Shown piece by piece: positions 63,274 to 64,000 of a DNA stretch of 64,000 bases. The notes below the pieces were generated by a model that worked only from the letters and a program-made list of their open reading frames with translations, did no database searches and was not told where the DNA came from. Position 1 is the first letter of the stretch. Every line of letters begins with the position of its first letter. This DNA is from Sternotherus odoratus (taxonomy: Eukaryota; Chordata; Testudines; Kinosternidae), in the NCBI GenBank assembly GCA_032164245.1, contig JAVMKO010000003.1, positions 94,363,890 to 94,427,889 on the forward strand, given 5' to 3'. A program made the translations under genes and the position numbers.

Positions 63274-64000
63274 TAATCTGAGAATAAATGAGGGGTTTTT
63301 TCCCCTGCACTTCTGTGCAGCCTTAGTATTAATTATGGGCCTTGTTGAAAATTTTTGCTAAATGGAGTTTGGTATGGACAATCAAAACCTTAATGCAGTT
63401 TGAATTACTCTACTTCTAAAAAAAAGATTTTTCTCTGCTTCAGTAAACAGATGAATAAGGTTTTCTGTTTCTTTTTTTGAAAGCTGGAGGTACTCTATTA
63501 TAACTTTTTTAGTCTTTCAGGTGTGTTCAATACCAAAGATGTTGGTCAAGAATTCATTGAAATGCTCACAATCAAAATTATTTAGTGATTAAATCATTTT
63601 TACTAAATTTTGCTTATGGTGACACCACTGAGGTAATTTTAAACCTGTTGCAGAATTTTTTCTTGCATTGATGCAAGATTGCTAATTTACATGGCTGCTC
63701 CTGAGAATTGAGCTTTTGGCATTAATAATTTTTTTAATGTTGAAGTGTTTATTGGGGGTGTCAGAATGAAGATTAACTTTTTTAATCAATTTCCCTACTC
63801 TAACGTTCCATTAACACAATTTGTATTTTGTCTTCCATTTTCTGTCACAAGAATTATGCTTAGTTGCTTATTTCAATCATCTTGTGCCGTATTGTATTCT
63901 ATTGTATTTCTAATATATTTCTGCCTTCCTTATTATTGTTTTATATTTCCCATCGACTCAAAAGGCAGGTATACTGTTAATACTTGAGCGCACTCTTGCT

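Larger units (their letters stand above)
62376..64000 (+). other. SCAF8: SCAF8 intron 16, 5' part
   Basis: No exon recognised before the window ends. It holds a tRNA-derived SINE (62753-62926) and a 5S rRNA-headed retroposon (63039-63273). 63290-64000 is AT-rich with nothing recognised. Confidence 0.85.

Overview
The window is vertebrate nuclear DNA, most probably from a turtle (cryptodiran). Evidence: (i) it carries 15 consecutive internal exons of SCAF8, each with AG/GT borders and compatible phase, encoding an amniote-like protein; (ii) the interspersed repeats are a reptile/turtle mixture: a tRNA-derived SINE of the turtle Pol III type, CR1 LINE tails, an RTE LINE, Penelope-like ends, many short hAT elements with 8-bp target duplications, and PIF/Harbinger-like MITEs with 3-bp duplications. 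The species call is inference.

There is one gene, on the + strand. SCAF8 (RBM16) is a nuclear RNA polymerase II CTD-binding protein. Exons 2-16 lie at 12472-12555, 14327-14371, 18543-18704, 20682-20838, 25728-25858, 29723-29899, 38400-38479, 40203-40320, 45563-45694, 45834-45946, 48230-48423, 55809-55909, 59853-59966, 60684-60840 and 62245-62375. If exon 1, which is upstream and outside the window, encodes ten residues as in mammals, the window covers about residues 11-642. In order these are most of the CTD-interaction domain (CID), a Pro/Thr and Gln/Ala-rich linker, a Gln-rich predicted helix, an acidic stretch, an Arg/Ser-rich block and a complete RRM. The Pro-rich C-terminal half, the stop codon and the 3' UTR lie downstream.

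Layout: 1-12471 is the end of intron 1, with hAT elements, a CR1 tail and MITEs. 12472-20838 holds four exons encoding the CID. 20839-38399 holds three large introns, including a 1.46-kb Tigger-like element filled with GC-rich palindromes, CR1 relics and two nested hAT elements. 38400-48423 holds five exons (linker, Gln-rich helix, acidic and RS blocks), with a 650-bp Harbinger-like element, a 1.07-kb hAT and a 1.7-kb fold-back hAT relic. 48424-55808 is a long intron with Penelope-like ends and a 2.7-kb defective RTE LINE. 55809-62375 holds the RRM exons. The last 1.6 kb carries a tRNA SINE beside a 5S rRNA-headed retroposon.

The most unusual item is the element at 63039-63273. It is an almost complete 5S rRNA sequence joined to a body resembling the 5' leader of the RTE LINE found at 51.7-54.4 kb, and it is flanked by perfect 12-bp target duplications. 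A second notable pattern is that elements with unrelated terminal repeats (two hAT families and a Tigger-like element) share the same GC-rich internal cassettes. No bacterial-type operon, CRISPR array or second protein-coding gene was seen.
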